Positions 17,057 through 25,399 of a stretch of 48,107 nt of DNA are shown here, in pieces. Source of the DNA: Bacillota bacterium. GTDB lineage: Bacteria > Bacillota > Dehalobacteriia > UBA4068. The notes below the pieces were generated by a model. The model saw only the letters and a program-made list of their open reading frames with translations. It was not told the origin of the DNA and searched no databases. The first letter of the stretch is position 1, and each line of letters begins with the position of its first letter. Both the position numbers and the translations under genes were made by a program. The DNA is taken from the NCBI GenBank assembly GCA_030527285.1, contig JAUNBC010000003.1, positions 1 through 48,107 on the forward strand, read 5' to 3'.

Positions 17057-17070
17057 GCTTGCATAAACAT

Positions 17071-17103
17071 AACCCCTTGAGGCGTGGCCTCAAGGGGTTT
17101 TTG
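17071..17103 (+). terminator. Strong terminator of the dehydrogenase-Etf-racemase operon
   Basis: A perfect 13-bp stem (AACCCCTTGAGGC / GCCTCAAGGGGTT) has a 3-nt loop and is followed by T-rich sequence. It lies between convergent units and may also stop the leftward TRAP transcript. Confidence 0.9.
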
Positions 17104-17136
17104 GTTTGAGCTATGCCGCGTTGACCGGCTTTGGCC

Positions 17137-18528
17137 TTACAGCAGGCACAAGGTCAGCCACGGGACGAAGGTGGTCAGCAGCAGCACCACGATCAGCGAG
17201 CCGATGAATATCAGCATCGTGCGCATCATCTCGCCCATCGAGATATTGGCGATAGCCTGCGCGACAAACAGGTCGATGCCGTAGGGCGGGGTGCAGAAGC
17301 CGATCGCCAGATTCATCGTCAGCACTACGCCGAAGGTGATCGGGTCCATGCCGTATTGCACGACTACCGGCAGCAGCAGCGGCGAGAGGATGATCGTGGC
17401 GGGGATATTATCGATCAGCGTGCCGAGCAGCAGCAGCAGGATATTGAGCGTCAGGAACATCACGAAGGGGCTGTCGGTAAAGTCCATCAGCGCCGCCGCC
17501 AGCTGCGACGGTACCTGCATCATGTTCAGATAGGTGGCAAAGGCCATCGACAGACCGACCATGAAGGTGGTCACGCCATTGACGATAGTGGTGTCGAACA
17601 GGCCGCGATACAGGTCTTTCCACTTCATTTCCCGATAGACGAAGGTGCTGATAATCACGCAGTACACTACCGCGATCACCGCCGATTCGGTGGGGGTGAA
17701 AACGCCGGAATAGATACCGCCGAGAATGATGACCGGCATCAGCAGCGCCCAGAAAGCGTCGATGAACGCTTTGCCCAGCTCTTTGAACTTCTTGGTCATG
17801 CCGCTTTGCCGCCATGCCTCGCCAAAGCTGAGCTTGGCTGCGTTAGCGGCTCCGGGCAGCGGCTCGCCGGCCAGCTTATGGGCGCGGCGCGCGGCACGGA
17901 ACTCCTTGAAGCTGATGCCCATGCCCGAGCCATGATAATGGCGTTTGCGCGAGATCACGTAGCAGGCGATCATCAACGCTATGCCCATCAATATGCCGGG
18001 GATGACGCCGGCAATGAACAGGTCGCCGGTCGATTGATTGACCGTGACCGCATAGATGACAAAGGGGATAGAGGGCGGGATGATCACGCCGATCGAGCCG
18101 GCGGCGGCGGCGATCGAGGCGGCAAAGCCGCGATCATAGCCCTCCTTTTCCATTTCCGGTATCATGAAGGAGCCGATGCCGGAGGTGGTGGCCACAGCCG
18201 AGCCGGAAATGGCGGCAAAGAACATACAGGCGGCGGTGGTCACCAGCGACAGGCCGCCGGTGATCGAGCCGATCAGATGATTGCAGAAATGAATGATGCG
18301 CCGGGCGACGCCGCCGGTACTCATCAGATTACCGGCCAGCATGAAGAAGGGTATCGCCATCAGCGGGAAAGAATCGACGCCGGTGACCGATTGCTGTACG
18401 ATGGTGACCAGCGGAATATTCGTATTCGCGATCCATGCGACGACGGTAGCGGCGCCGATGGCAAAGCCTATCGGCACGCCGATGAGGATAAAGACGATGA
18501 AGACGCCGAACAGTATCAGGGTGGCCAT
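17137..18528 (-). CDS. dctM: TRAP transporter large permease DctM
   Basis: This 463-residue, very hydrophobic protein has about a dozen membrane helices. The family signatures are FPLMAIPFFMLAGNLMSTGG, the long ISGSAVATTSGIGSFMIPEM segment and AAAAGSIGVIIPPSIPFVIY. DctM is the sodium-coupled transport subunit of tripartite ATP-independent periplasmic transporters, which import carboxylates and sulfonates. The ATG overlaps the dctQ stop (TAATG). A large open frame on the opposite strand is a GC-rich shadow. Confidence 0.95.
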   Translation of the reverse strand: MATLILFGVFIVFILIGVPIGFAIGAATVVAWIANTNIPLVTIVQQSVTGVDSFPLMAIPFFMLAGNLMSTGGVARRIIHFCNHLIGSITGGLSLVTTAACMFFAAISGSAVATTSGIGSFMIPEMEKEGYDRGFAASIAAAAGSIGVIIPPSIPFVIYAVTVNQSTGDLFIAGVIPGILMGIALMIACYVISRKRHYHGSGMGISFKEFRAARRAHKLAGEPLPGAANAAKLSFGEAWRQSGMTKKFKELGKAFIDAFWALLMPVIILGGIYSGVFTPTESAVIAVVYCVIISTFVYREMKWKDLYRGLFDTTIVNGVTTFMVGLSMAFATYLNMMQVPSQLAAALMDFTDSPFVMFLTLNILLLLLGTLIDNIPATIILSPLLLPVVVQYGMDPITFGVVLTMNLAIGFCTPPYGIDLFVAQAIANISMGEMMRTMLIFIGSLIVVLLLTTFVPWLTLCLL

Positions 18529-19082
18529 TAATTCTCGCCCCCTTCCAAAGCTTGCGCCGCAGCGGGCAAAGCCGCGTCTTCGCCGTCAGCCGAGCCGTGG
18601 AACAGCTCCTTGATTTTCTTGAACATCATCAGGCTGATGCGAATGAATATGACGACACAGCTGACCGGCAGCGAGGAGTAAACGAAGATGAAGGGTATGC
18701 GCATGGCCGGGGTCACCATGTTCATCGAGGCGACCTTGGCGAGAAAGACCCAGCCGAAATAGATGATGAATACGCAAAAAGCCAACATTATCAAATCGGC
18801 AAGGATGGCGCAGAGCTTTTTGGCCGTGCCGGATAAATGATCGGTAAGCAGCGTGATCGTGATATGCTTATCTTCTCTGAAGCCTATGGAGGCGCCGAGA
18901 TAGATCTGCCACATAAAGACATAACGCGCAAATTCCTCGCTGCCAAACAGCGAGTTTTTGAACACATAGCGCATGATGATCTGGATGAAGATAACGATCA
19001 CGGTGACGATAAGACTGTATACCAACAGTTTCTCTTCAAAGATATTATATGCTCTGCCGATCTTTTTCAGAGTGCTTTTCAA
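18528..19082 (-). CDS. dctQ: TRAP transporter small permease DctQ
   Basis: The protein has about 184 residues and four membrane helices (YSLIVTVIVIFIQIIMRYVF; a middle pair near LADLIMLAFCVFIIYFGWVF; a last one near FVYSSLPVSCVVIFIRI). The family loop SLFGSEEFARYVFMWQIYLG is present. DctQ scaffolds DctM. I prefer the TTG at 19082, because GAGGTG ends six bases upstream. A GTG three codons earlier (19091) gives the longest frame but has its purines immediately adjacent, which is too close. The C-terminus is acidic and Ala-rich. Confidence 0.88.
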   Translation of the reverse strand: MKSTLKKIGRAYNIFEEKLLVYSLIVTVIVIFIQIIMRYVFKNSLFGSEEFARYVFMWQIYLGASIGFREDKHITITLLTDHLSGTAKKLCAILADLIMLAFCVFIIYFGWVFLAKVASMNMVTPAMRIPFIFVYSSLPVSCVVIFIRISLMMFKKIKELFHGSADGEDAALPAAAQALEGGEN

Positions 19083-19103
19083 TAAACTCACCTCTTAAAG
19101 GTA

Positions 19104-19133
19104 TTCCCGGGGAACGAGGCCGTCCCCCGGGAA
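19104..19133 (-). promoter_or_regulatory. GC-rich intercistronic hairpin between dctP and dctQ
   Basis: TTCCCGGGG (19104-19112) pairs with CCCCGGGAA (19125-19133), with no T-tract after it in the minus direction. A hairpin here would protect the upstream dctP message from 3' decay or partly stop transcription. That would give more binding protein than permease, a common arrangement in binding-protein operons. Confidence 0.6.
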
Positions 19134-19146
19134 CATAATAGATCGT

Positions 19147-20196
19147 TTAGTTAGAGTATTGCTCGTTGTACTGGGCGGCCAGATCATAGATCTCCTGACC
19201 GAAGGTATCCAGATACTCGTCATAGATCGGGGCGACGGCCTCTTTGAAGGCTTCCATGCCGGCGGCGTCAACTTCGTTGACTTCAACGCCGTAATCGGCG
19301 ATCATCTGAACGTATTTATCATAGTCGGCCAATTCCAGCTCTCTCTGCTCAACGATCATATCGGCGATAGCGGCGTCGATGATGGCGCGGTTGGTTTCGT
19401 CAAGCGCCAAATACCAGGCTTCGTTGGTGACGATCGGCAGGAAGCTGTGAACATGGTTGGTGAGGCTGAAATACTGTTGTACTTCGTGGAATCTCATCGC
19501 ATAAGTAAGGGAAGGAGCGTTTTCCTGACCGGATACGACGCCGTTTTGCAGCGAGGAATAAACCTCGGAGAAGGCGATGACGGTCGGGTTGGAGCCCAAC
19601 AGCTCAAACATGCTGCGGAACACGGCCGAATCCATGATGCGGAAATCAATGCCGACGCAATCCTCGGGACCATAGATCGGGCGGTCGTTATTGCTCATGC
19701 AGCGCATGCCGTTGTAGGTGTAGCCAAGGCTGATGCAGCCGGTGCCTTCGAGCAGGCCGTTGAGGAAATCGCCGATCTCATTGTCGCAGGCGGCGAAAGC
19801 GGCCTCGGGCGAGGTGAACAGCCACGGCAGGTCGAATACGCCCCATTCAAGGCCGTAGGAAGACATGTTGCCGGTGGCGGGCAGGGTCATTTCCAGAGTA
19901 CCCAGCGCCACCGCGGCGATCATTTCCGCGTCGTCGCCGATCGAGGCGTTAGGATAGATCTCAACGGTGATATTGCCGTTGCTCTCGGCCTCAACTCTGT
20001 CCTTGAAATTGACCAGAGCGATATGAGTGGAGCGATCCTCGGCTTCAACATGGCCGATGCGCAGAGTGACCTGCTGACCTTCGGCGACGGGTTCCTCGGC
20101 TACCGGATCCTCGGCAGCGGGCTCTTCGGCCGCGCAGGCGGCAAAGCAAAATACCATAGCGACGACCAGCATCATAACAAATAATAATTTTTTCAT
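19147..20196 (-). CDS. dctP: TRAP transporter solute-binding lipoprotein DctP
   Basis: The protein has 349 residues from the ATG at 20196, which has AGGAGGGG just upstream. A longer frame to 20304 adds an unlikely N-terminus. MKKLLFVMMLVVAMVFCFAAC is a lipoprotein signal ending in a lipobox Cys. An acidic Glu/Ala/Pro spacer leads to the DctP fold. The ligand-clamping Arg lies in CVGIDFRIMDS, and the family FSEVYSSLQNGVVSGQENA follows. It captures the substrate outside the membrane and delivers it to DctQM. Its neighbours suggest a hydroxyacid, hydroxysulfonate or C4-type acid. Gene order dctP-dctQ-dctM on the minus strand. Confidence 0.93.
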   Translation of the reverse strand: MKKLLFVMMLVVAMVFCFAACAAEEPAAEDPVAEEPVAEGQQVTLRIGHVEAEDRSTHIALVNFKDRVEAESNGNITVEIYPNASIGDDAEMIAAVALGTLEMTLPATGNMSSYGLEWGVFDLPWLFTSPEAAFAACDNEIGDFLNGLLEGTGCISLGYTYNGMRCMSNNDRPIYGPEDCVGIDFRIMDSAVFRSMFELLGSNPTVIAFSEVYSSLQNGVVSGQENAPSLTYAMRFHEVQQYFSLTNHVHSFLPIVTNEAWYLALDETNRAIIDAAIADMIVEQRELELADYDKYVQMIADYGVEVNEVDAAGMEAFKEAVAPIYDEYLDTFGQEIYDLAAQYNEQYSN

Positions 20197-20616
20197 TTTT
20201 CTTTCCCCTCCTAATAATGTGTGCAAGTATTGCTTTGAAGTAGAAAAAAATTCTCGACTGTAAACATTCTGCGGGGCGGCATGACCTCCTTTCTTTTGTT
20301 CCATATTGGTGAAACCTGTTGATTAGCTAAATAATTATCCTTATAAATATAGAGGACGAAAACAATATATCATAATTTTGACCCAAAGAAAATAATAACT
20401 TTTGGTGTAGTAGCCATATAAAAATCGTATAACAAAATATTGTGCGACAATTTTGCGAAAAAAATAATTTCCCGCAAAAAAATAAAGGATTACGGCTGTT
20501 TGGCGAGAATTACGAAGTTTATGGAGCAATTTGCAGCGTATAGTCATGGCGGTGAAAAATGTATTGCCATACTTCGGCAAAGTTCATGCAGGCGATCATT
20601 GGCAGTCGAATGACAG
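20197..20616. other. AT-rich intergenic region between dctP and iorA
   Basis: This stretch holds no convincing gene. Visible elements are a dyad ATTGT-GCG-ACAAT near 20439-20451, a TTTTGCG...CGCAAAA repeat between about 20452 and 20482, and a weak rightward promoter (TTGTGC 20440-20445, 17 bp, AATAAT 20463-20468). Transcription from there would give a leader of about 210 nt before iorA. The dctP promoter must also lie here on the minus strand, but no clear -35/-10 pair stands out. A small hairpin TTGCC/GGCAA is at 20564-20580. Confidence 0.4.
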
Positions 20617-20648
20617 TGGCCGGACATATATAGTCCGGCCATGTTTTT
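20617..20648 (+). terminator. Intrinsic terminator / attenuator in the iorA leader
   Basis: TGGCCGGAC (20617-20625) and GTCCGGCCA (20633-20641) form a perfect 9-bp stem with loop ATATATA. TGTTTTT follows, and iorA starts 41 bp later. It terminates any transcript arriving from the left, or acts as an attenuator if the iorA promoter is upstream of it. Confidence 0.75.
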
Positions 20649-20688
20649 ATCTGGATGAAGTATTAGCAAATAAGCAGGAGGTAGGATT

Positions 20689-22554
20689 ATGGTCAAAAAG
20701 AATCTCAGCGGTAACGAAGCGGTAGCGCAGGCAGCGCTGGCCGCGGGGGCAAAGATCATTTGCGGTTATCCGGGCACGCCGTCTTCCGAGGTCATCGGCA
20801 GTATTTGGCAAAAGGATATACCGGGAGTGACTGTCGAGTGGAGCACTAATGAAAAGGTAGCGCTGGAGATCGCCGCTGCCGGAGCGTGGGCGGGACAGCG
20901 TACATTGTGCACGATGAAAATGTCCGGCTTGAACGTCGCCTATGACTCGCTGATCAGCGTTGTTTATTCCGGTTGCACCGGCGGCATGGTGCTGTACGTC
21001 TGCGACGATCCCGGCGTGGCGGCCGGTATGCCGGAGCAGGATGTGCGCGGTTTTGCGCAGATGAGTGATATTCCGGTATTGGAGCCTTGCTCGGTGCAGG
21101 AGAGCTATCAGATGATCAAGTATGCCTTCGAGCTGTCCGAGCAGGTGGGCGGCGTAGTGATGGTGCGCTCGGTGACTTCGGTATCGCAAAGCCACGCGAT
21201 CATCGACGTACCCGAGGAACCGCCTTTTAGCGCGCGCGAGCCGCAGCTGATCCGCGATATCCACAAGTATACCAAGGCCGGCGCCAAGATCTGCATGGAT
21301 CAGCATGCCGACCTGCTGGCGCGTTTGGACGCGGCGCAGGATATCATCACCCGCGATAAGCTGAACATCCTGGAATTAGGGCAAAAGGACGGCCTCGGCA
21401 TTATCAGCGTCGGCGTGGTCAATACCTATGTTAAAGAGGCGCTGGAGCTGGCGGCGGCGCACGGTATCAAAACCGGCGGTTATAGCTGGCTGCAGGTAAA
21501 GAACTCCAATCCGCTGCCTGAGCATGAGATCAGGCAGATGCTCGAGCATTGTTCCAAGGTAGTGGTGCTGGAAGAAAACGAGCCGTATGTGGAGCGGGGC
21601 GTATATCTCACCGCTTATCAGTTGGGCAAATTGCTGCCGATCACCGGCAAGCTGAATGAAGTACTGTCCAAGATCAACAGCTATGACGCCGTGACCGTGC
21701 TCAAGGGCATAACCGCCGCGCTGGGCGTGGCTATGCCGGCTGAGCTGGCGGAGCCTTATACCGAGGCCGAGGCCTTATGCGCGGCTCGTCCGATCGGCGT
21801 ATGCGCCGGCTGCCCGCATCGCGGCGTGTATATCGCGCTCAACAATGCGGTGAAGAAGCTCGGCTACAAGAAAGACGACGTGATGATCACCGGCGATATC
21901 GGCTGCACGATACTTGGCATGAGCCCGCCCTTCCATACATTGTGGACCGAGGTGGCGATGGGTGCGTCGGTAGCGATGGCGCAGGGCTTTGTCCATGCCG
22001 GCGTCAAGACTCCGGTGTTCTCGACCATGGGTGACAGCACCTTCATGCACGCGGGTATGCCGCCGCTTTTGAACGCGGTACAGCAAAACGTCAATATGAC
22101 GGCGATCATCATGGATAACGGCTGGACGGCGATGACCGGTATGCAGGTCAACGCCAATACCGCGTCCGAATTCCAGCAAAACGAGACCAAAGTGCGCGTC
22201 GACGTGGAGCGCATCATCCGCGGCTTAGGCGTGGAGCAGCTGTTCATCTGCGATCCCTATGATCTGCCCAAGCTCACCGAGACCTTGGTCGAAGCAGCCA
22301 AGCTGCCCGGCGTCAAGGTGGTGCTGACGCGCCGTGAATGCGCGATCCAGGCCGGCCGCCGTAAGATCAAGTATGGTACCATGCATGTCGATACCGATAA
22401 ATGCATCAACTGCAAGATCTGCATCAACACCACCGGCTGCCCGGCTTTGGTCTGGGATGGCGAAAAGGTGTTCATCGATCAGGCGCAATGCAATGGCTGC
22501 GGCATCTGCACCAGCATTTGCCCCAAGGACGCGATAGTGAAGGAGGGCAAATAA
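20689..22554 (+). CDS. iorA: Indolepyruvate:ferredoxin oxidoreductase, alpha subunit
   Basis: This 621-residue TPP and iron-sulfur enzyme subunit oxidatively decarboxylates aryl pyruvates to aryl-acetyl-CoA with ferredoxin reduction. The N-terminal pyrimidine-binding domain begins NEAVAQAALAAGAKIICGYPGTPSSEV. The TPP site is GDIGCTILGMSPPFHTLWTE with STMGDSTFMHAGMPPLLNAV and MDNGWTAMTGMQ. The C-terminus has two [4Fe-4S] motifs: CINCKICINTTGC and CNGCGICTSICPKDAI. It is coupled to iorB by a 1-bp gap. The ribosome site is AGGAGG. It serves amino-acid fermentation in anaerobes. Confidence 0.95.
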   Translation: MVKKNLSGNEAVAQAALAAGAKIICGYPGTPSSEVIGSIWQKDIPGVTVEWSTNEKVALEIAAAGAWAGQRTLCTMKMSGLNVAYDSLISVVYSGCTGGMVLYVCDDPGVAAGMPEQDVRGFAQMSDIPVLEPCSVQESYQMIKYAFELSEQVGGVVMVRSVTSVSQSHAIIDVPEEPPFSAREPQLIRDIHKYTKAGAKICMDQHADLLARLDAAQDIITRDKLNILELGQKDGLGIISVGVVNTYVKEALELAAAHGIKTGGYSWLQVKNSNPLPEHEIRQMLEHCSKVVVLEENEPYVERGVYLTAYQLGKLLPITGKLNEVLSKINSYDAVTVLKGITAALGVAMPAELAEPYTEAEALCAARPIGVCAGCPHRGVYIALNNAVKKLGYKKDDVMITGDIGCTILGMSPPFHTLWTEVAMGASVAMAQGFVHAGVKTPVFSTMGDSTFMHAGMPPLLNAVQQNVNMTAIIMDNGWTAMTGMQVNANTASEFQQNETKVRVDVERIIRGLGVEQLFICDPYDLPKLTETLVEAAKLPGVKVVLTRRECAIQAGRRKIKYGTMHVDTDKCINCKICINTTGCPALVWDGEKVFIDQAQCNGCGICTSICPKDAIVKEGK

Positions 22555-22555
22555 C

Positions 22556-23140
22556 ATGAAGAAATTAGATATCTATTTAGTGGGCTGCGGCGGTCAGGGC
22601 ATCTTGACCATCGCCGAATTGATCACCCGCGCCGCCGAGGCCAAGGGCGTCAACGCCAACTTTTTCCCCACCAAGGGCATGGCGCAAAGAGGCGGCTTTG
22701 TCAAGGCCGAGCTGCGCCTGGGTCCGGAGACTGTAGGGCCGGATATCCATGCCGGCGGCGCTGATCTGGTGATCGCGATGGAGTTGTCCGAATCGCTGAA
22801 AGCGCTGCGTTATCTGAAAAAGGGCGGCGATTTCGTCGTCTACGGCTACAACTGGCTGCCCACCGACGTGATGCTGGGCAAGGCTGACTATCCTCAGGTA
22901 GAGGACGTGAAAGCGGCCGCGGCTAAAATCGGCGCGCATACCGTGTATCTCGATCCCGGCGAGCTGCCGGAGGGCGCGGCCGATAATATCTATCTGCTGG
23001 CGGCGGCGGTCAAGCAAAGCTGCCTCGGTGAATTGTTCAGCGCCGAGGATATCGAAAACGCTATCGTTAAACGCTGGCCCAAGGGCGCTGATCGTAACCA
23101 GGCGTCGTTTGCGGCGGGTTTGGCCGCTCAAGGCAAATAA
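22556..23140 (+). CDS. iorB: Indolepyruvate:ferredoxin oxidoreductase, beta subunit
   Basis: This 194-residue gamma-type pyruvate:ferredoxin oxidoreductase domain protein carries GCGGQGILTIAELITRAAE, FFPTKGMAQRGGFVKAELRLG and ADLVIAMELSESLKAL. It forms the heteromeric enzyme with IorA. It begins 1 bp after iorA and is followed by a strong terminator, so iorAB is a two-gene operon. Confidence 0.95.
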   Translation: MKKLDIYLVGCGGQGILTIAELITRAAEAKGVNANFFPTKGMAQRGGFVKAELRLGPETVGPDIHAGGADLVIAMELSESLKALRYLKKGGDFVVYGYNWLPTDVMLGKADYPQVEDVKAAAAKIGAHTVYLDPGELPEGAADNIYLLAAAVKQSCLGELFSAEDIENAIVKRWPKGADRNQASFAAGLAAQGK

Positions 23141-23175
23141 AGGCGTCCGGCTTTATCGCCGGCGGCACAAAGTAT

Positions 23176-23210
23176 AACGACCTCGCCGTCTAAACGGCGA
23201 GGTCGTTTTT
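23176..23210 (+). terminator. Terminator after iorAB
   Basis: A perfect 14-bp stem (AACGACCTCGCCGT / ACGGCGAGGTCGTT) has a 4-nt loop, followed by a T run. Confidence 0.93.
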
Positions 23211-23276
23211 TGTGTTATTCAGCAAAAATATAAATAAAATATGACAAATTTAGATAATAATGCTTGTATTATGTCG

Positions 23277-23306
23277 TTACAAGGTATAAAATTAATTTGA
23301 TATAAT
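23277..23306 (+). promoter_or_regulatory. SigA-type promoter for the EAL-protein gene
   Basis: TTACAA (23277-23282), an 18-bp spacer and TATAAT (23301-23306) lie in AT-rich DNA, 55 bp before the chosen start. Confidence 0.55.
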
Positions 23307-23360
23307 GTAACATAGTAATAAGATTTATTAATGCGTTTCTTGCCGGCAGCTGAGGTCAGT

Positions 23361-25328
23361 ATGATATATGTGATTGGATATGAGGTCAGCGCCTTAATAT
23401 TCTTGCTGGTAGTGACTGTTCATTTTCTGAGCAAGCCACAGTTTCCCAGCGTGCAAAACCGCTATTTCCTGATTTTTCTGATCTGCGGCTTGTTGGATAT
23501 CAGTCTGGATATTCTCGGCTCGATAGCTATTTCCTATGCGCATAATCTGCCGATAGGGCTCATCTATGTGGTGAATACCGTGTTCTACGCGCTGCAATGC
23601 GCTTTTCCGGCGATGCTGCTGATCTACGTGTGGATTTTGACCGGCAATTTTGTTTTCAGCGATTTGTGGCGGCTGTCTTTATGGCTGCTGCCGCTGATCA
23701 TCGGCGAAATACTGCTGATGGGCAATTACTGGACAGGCTGGTTTTTCGGCTTCGATGACGACGGTCAGTATATTCGCGGCCTGGGCTATACTTTATTGTA
23801 CGTTGCCACCGGCTTCTATGTGGCGGTGACTTTTATTTACATACATGTGCAAAAGCGCAAGCTGTCTACCACCCAGTACCGGACGGTACTGGCATTTTTG
23901 CTGTTGGTGTTGACGGCGCTGCTGCTGCAATACCTGTTCCCGCACGTGCTGCTGACCGGCGTGGCCATCGCGCTGGCCTTTACGATGATGTATTTCACCT
24001 TCCAAAACCCCGGCGAGCTGCTGGATGCGATGACTGGCGTATTCAATCGCTCGGGGATGATGCTGTTCATTCAGGATCAGCTGCTGAAGCGGCAGCCTTT
24101 TCAGGTCACGGTGCTGGCTATTGACGAGATGCGCAAGCTGAACACGCTGTTCGGCATACCGGCCGGCAATGAGGCGATATGCCGAGTCGCCGACTATTTG
24201 CAGCATGTAAACGTACGCAGCTATATCTTTCGTTTAGCCGGCGATCAATTCGCTGTCATCACCTTCAGCGCGGAGGATTGCCGGCTGCTGCGCGAGGAAG
24301 CTCAGCAGCGGTTCAGCGAGCCATGGTCGCTGCTGGGCGTGGACGTGATGCTGTCTTGCTGCATCTGCTATATCGACTGCGATGATAATATCGAGAACGA
24401 GATGCAGGTGCTGTCGCATATCGAGAGCGCGGTGCCGTTAGCCAAAAGCCGCGGCAAGGGTACGGTGCTGGAGATCGACGCTTCGACGCTGTCGCAGGCG
24501 CAGCGCGAGTTCTCCATCGAGCAGGAACTGCGCGAAGCGGTGGAGAATGACGGCCTTGAGGTCTATCTGCAGCCCATCTATTCGATGCGCGAGAATCGCT
24601 TTACCTCAGCCGAGGCGCTGCTGCGCTTTTTCCATCCGACGCTGGGCATGATACCGCCGGATCAATTCATCCCGATGGCGGAGAAAAGCGGCCTGATCGT
24701 CAAGATCGACGAATTGGTTTTACAGCGGGTCTGCCGTTGGCTCAGAGAATATGATCTATGCGCCGCCTATGGGTTGGATAATATCGAGATCAATTTGTCC
24801 GCGGTCGATTTTTTACAGGATAAGCTGGCGGAAAAGGTGATCGCGACGATAGAAAAGCAGCGTGTTGACGCGCAGCAGCTGGTATTCGAGATCACCGAGA
24901 CGGCCGCCACGGTGTCGCATCAGGCGCTGACGCGCACGATGATGAAGATGTGCCGTCGGGGCGTCAGCTTTGCGCTGGATGATTTTGGCACCGGCTATGC
25001 TAATATTACGCAGGTGGTCCATTTGCCCTTCGCCCTTGTCAAGCTCGATCGCTCGATGCTGGTGTCCTCGATGCAAAGCGGCAGTTCGGCCATCGTATTC
25101 GAGGATACGGTGTCGATGATACAGCATTTGGGTCTAAAGACGGTGGTCGAGGGCGTGGAAACGCAGGAGCAGGCGGAAATGCTGCGCAGTTTGGGCGTTG
25201 ACTACGTTCAAGGTTATTGCTTCGCCCGCCCGCAAAAGTTCGAGGATTTTCTGGAGCTGATGGAGCAGCAAAGGGCAGCGCTGCAAGCGGCCGAGCCGCA
25301 GCTATTGGCCGGACGCGCTGCCGAATAA
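23361..25328 (+). CDS. Membrane-anchored c-di-GMP phosphodiesterase (degenerate GGDEF + EAL)
   Basis: The protein has 655 residues from the ATG at 23361, chosen because GAGGT lies six bases upstream. An ATG at 23331 adds ten residues but has no ribosome site. Residues about 1-215 hold seven membrane helices. A GGDEF-like domain (about 220-375) keeps DAMTGVFNRSGM but has AGDQF in place of GG[D/E]EF, so cyclase activity is unlikely. The EAL domain (about 390-640) retains EALLRF, EINLS, FEITETA, DDFGTGYAN, VKLDRS, EGVET and QGY, so it should hydrolyse c-di-GMP at the membrane. The degenerate domain may sense GTP. It is a monocistronic unit between two terminators. Confidence 0.88.
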   Translation: MIYVIGYEVSALIFLLVVTVHFLSKPQFPSVQNRYFLIFLICGLLDISLDILGSIAISYAHNLPIGLIYVVNTVFYALQCAFPAMLLIYVWILTGNFVFSDLWRLSLWLLPLIIGEILLMGNYWTGWFFGFDDDGQYIRGLGYTLLYVATGFYVAVTFIYIHVQKRKLSTTQYRTVLAFLLLVLTALLLQYLFPHVLLTGVAIALAFTMMYFTFQNPGELLDAMTGVFNRSGMMLFIQDQLLKRQPFQVTVLAIDEMRKLNTLFGIPAGNEAICRVADYLQHVNVRSYIFRLAGDQFAVITFSAEDCRLLREEAQQRFSEPWSLLGVDVMLSCCICYIDCDDNIENEMQVLSHIESAVPLAKSRGKGTVLEIDASTLSQAQREFSIEQELREAVENDGLEVYLQPIYSMRENRFTSAEALLRFFHPTLGMIPPDQFIPMAEKSGLIVKIDELVLQRVCRWLREYDLCAAYGLDNIEINLSAVDFLQDKLAEKVIATIEKQRVDAQQLVFEITETAATVSHQALTRTMMKMCRRGVSFALDDFGTGYANITQVVHLPFALVKLDRSMLVSSMQSGSSAIVFEDTVSMIQHLGLKTVVEGVETQEQAEMLRSLGVDYVQGYCFARPQKFEDFLELMEQQRAALQAAEPQLLAGRAAE

Positions 25329-25354
25329 ATGCCTCCGCCGCCAAAGCTGCATAA

Positions 25355-25389
25355 AAACGCCCCTCAGTCGGCGTGACTGAGGGGCGTTT
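25355..25389. terminator. Bidirectional terminator between convergent genes
   Basis: A perfect 15-bp stem (AAACGCCCCTCAGTC / GACTGAGGGGCGTTT) has a 5-nt loop. T-rich flanks on both strands serve the EAL gene and the minus-strand zinc-ribbon gene. Confidence 0.88.
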
Positions 25390-25399
25390 GGTTTGCGCG

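Noticed and set aside
17131..18531. 466-codon plus-strand frame opposite dctM
   Set aside because: The minus frame is an unmistakable TRAP permease. The plus frame is a hydrophilic His/Gln/Asp/Gly-rich mirror of it.
19159..20184. 341-codon plus-strand frame opposite dctP
   Set aside because: Mirror of the solute-binding protein; no ribosome site or recognisable domain.
20531..20725. Possible 64-codon leader peptide before iorA
   Set aside because: No ribosome site at workable distance, and the frame runs through the terminator and into iorA.
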